Notes under the pieces: generated by a model
The model's database searches: none
Seen by the model: the letters and a program-made list of their open reading frames with translations, nothing else
What the model was told of the DNA's origin: nothing
Translations under genes and position numbers: made by a program
Shown here: positions 4,776-5,306 of the stretch, piece by piece
How the letters are laid out: each line of letters opens with the position of its first letter
Position numbering within the stretch: position 1 is the stretch's first letter
Assembly: GCA_902782505.1 (NCBI GenBank)
Contig: CACZNO010000137.1
Coordinates: forward strand, 1 to 5,306
Length of the DNA: 5,306 nucleotides
DNA from: an uncultured Erysipelotrichaceae bacterium
GTDB lineage: Bacteria > Bacillota_I > Bacilli_A > Erysipelotrichales > Erysipelotrichaceae
Direction: 5' to 3'

Positions 4776-5306
4776 GAAAACTTCTGAAATTGTTCCTGGT
4801 CTTATTCTGTGTGGGATTTACCGTATTGCCGGGATTATGCAGTATCAAGGCGTATGATGTATCCGACGGGTCGTATGTGATCGATGACGCGAATATTCTC
4901 TCTGCGGCGGAAGAACTGATGCTGGAAAGCAAGATCAGCCTGCTGAGGGTGAAACACAACTACGATATTGTCATCGTGACAAACCCTACGACCAACGGAC
5001 AGTCGGCGATGGATTATGCGGATGACTACTATGACTACAACGGGTACGGATACGGCAGAAACCGTGACGGGATGCTGTTCTTAATCACGTTTAACGACAA
5101 TGAAGGATACCGGACCTACTGGACCAGTACGACCGGATGCGGAATCGACGCGTTTACCGACTACGGCATTGATCTTCTGGGAGATGAAATCCGGCCGTAT
5201 CTGTTGGACGGTGATTACTACAGAGCGTTCGACAAATATCTCGATTTGTGCGACGAATTCCTGGAAGAATACGAAAAAGGTACACCGTATGGTTACAATC
5301 ATCCGC
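4772..5306 (+). CDS. ydjH: TPM-domain exported protein, YdjH-like (3' end outside window)
   Basis: The first 178 codons are visible and the frame runs off the right edge. Residues 1-27 form a signal peptide or signal anchor (MRKLLKLFLVLFCVGF, then cleavage plausibly after SIKA). Its Cys23 is not in a lipobox (PGLC), so a lipoprotein is unlikely. From about 35 to 168 there is a TPM domain (TLP18.3/Psb32/MOLO-1 family): VIDDANILSAAEE (36-48), YDIVIVT (64-70), YADDYYDYNGYGYG (82-95), RDGMLFLI (98-105), then TTGCGIDAFTDYGID (120-134) and GDYYRAFDKYLD (147-158). The family is extracytoplasmic, and some plant members are reported as phosphatases; activity here is unknown. In YdjH proteins a membrane helix and glycine-rich tail usually follow the TPM domain and would lie past the edge. 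GGAGG at 4761-4765 is six bases before ATG, and the start overlaps the YdjG stop as ATGA. This supports a YdjG-YdjH membrane pair. Confidence 0.87.
   Translation, partial: MRKLLKLFLVLFCVGFTVLPGLCSIKAYDVSDGSYVIDDANILSAAEELMLESKISLLRVKHNYDIVIVTNPTTNGQSAMDYADDYYDYNGYGYGRNRDGMLFLITFNDNEGYRTYWTSTTGCGIDAFTDYGIDLLGDEIRPYLLDGDYYRAFDKYLDLCDEFLEEYEKGTPYGYNHP

Noticed and set aside
4829..4843. Lipobox at Cys23 of the TPM protein.
   Set aside because: The residues before the Cys (P-G-L) do not fit the usual [LVI][ASTVI][GAS]C pattern. A normal signal peptide or anchor is more likely.
39..5302. Minus-strand open frames across the window, for example 3423-3812 and 4170-4544.
   Set aside because: Each lies antisense to a well-supported gene, lacks a ribosome binding site or recognisable domain, and has the low-complexity, Arg/Ser-rich composition of shadow frames.

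Overview
The window looks like a chromosomal segment of a Gram-positive bacterium of the Bacillota, with base composition near half G+C by eye. The reasons are strong AGGAGG-type ribosome binding sites, a consensus sigma-A promoter with an extended -10, tightly packed genes that often share an ATGA stop/start, and a YdjI/YdjG/YdjH-type gene set best known from Bacillus subtilis. An Erysipelotrichia or Clostridia member is plausible, but the sequence does not settle it. All real genes are on the + strand. No tRNA, rRNA, CRISPR array or insertion sequence was seen.

Region 1 (1-1762) is a compact housekeeping run. It holds the last 44 codons of a probable threonyl-tRNA synthetase, then rdgB (noncanonical purine NTP pyrophosphatase), trmL (tRNA wobble 2'-O-methyltransferase) and an unrecognised multi-pass membrane protein. 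The last three overlap at ATGA junctions, so they are probably co-transcribed and translationally coupled.

Region 2 (1772-2329) starts at a near-consensus promoter. It encodes an unrecognised 69-residue single-span membrane protein whose 3' end overlaps yajC, the accessory subunit of the Sec translocon. The overlap and spacing make these two a likely unit.

Region 3 (2330-5306) opens with a 112-base leader holding three small consecutive hairpins. Then come an SPFH-domain protein with a C-terminal pair of zinc ribbons (YdjI-like), a hairpin with a short T-run (probable attenuator), a zinc-ribbon protein with one C-terminal membrane span (YdjG-like), and an exported TPM-domain protein cut off by the window end (YdjH-like). 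In B. subtilis these three partners accompany PspA in a cell-envelope stress response and link it to the membrane. Here they appear in a different order and no pspA is visible, which is the most interesting feature of the window. The likely arrangement is a membrane pair (YdjG facing the cytoplasm with its zinc ribbons, YdjH with its TPM domain outside) that recruits the soluble SPFH protein.
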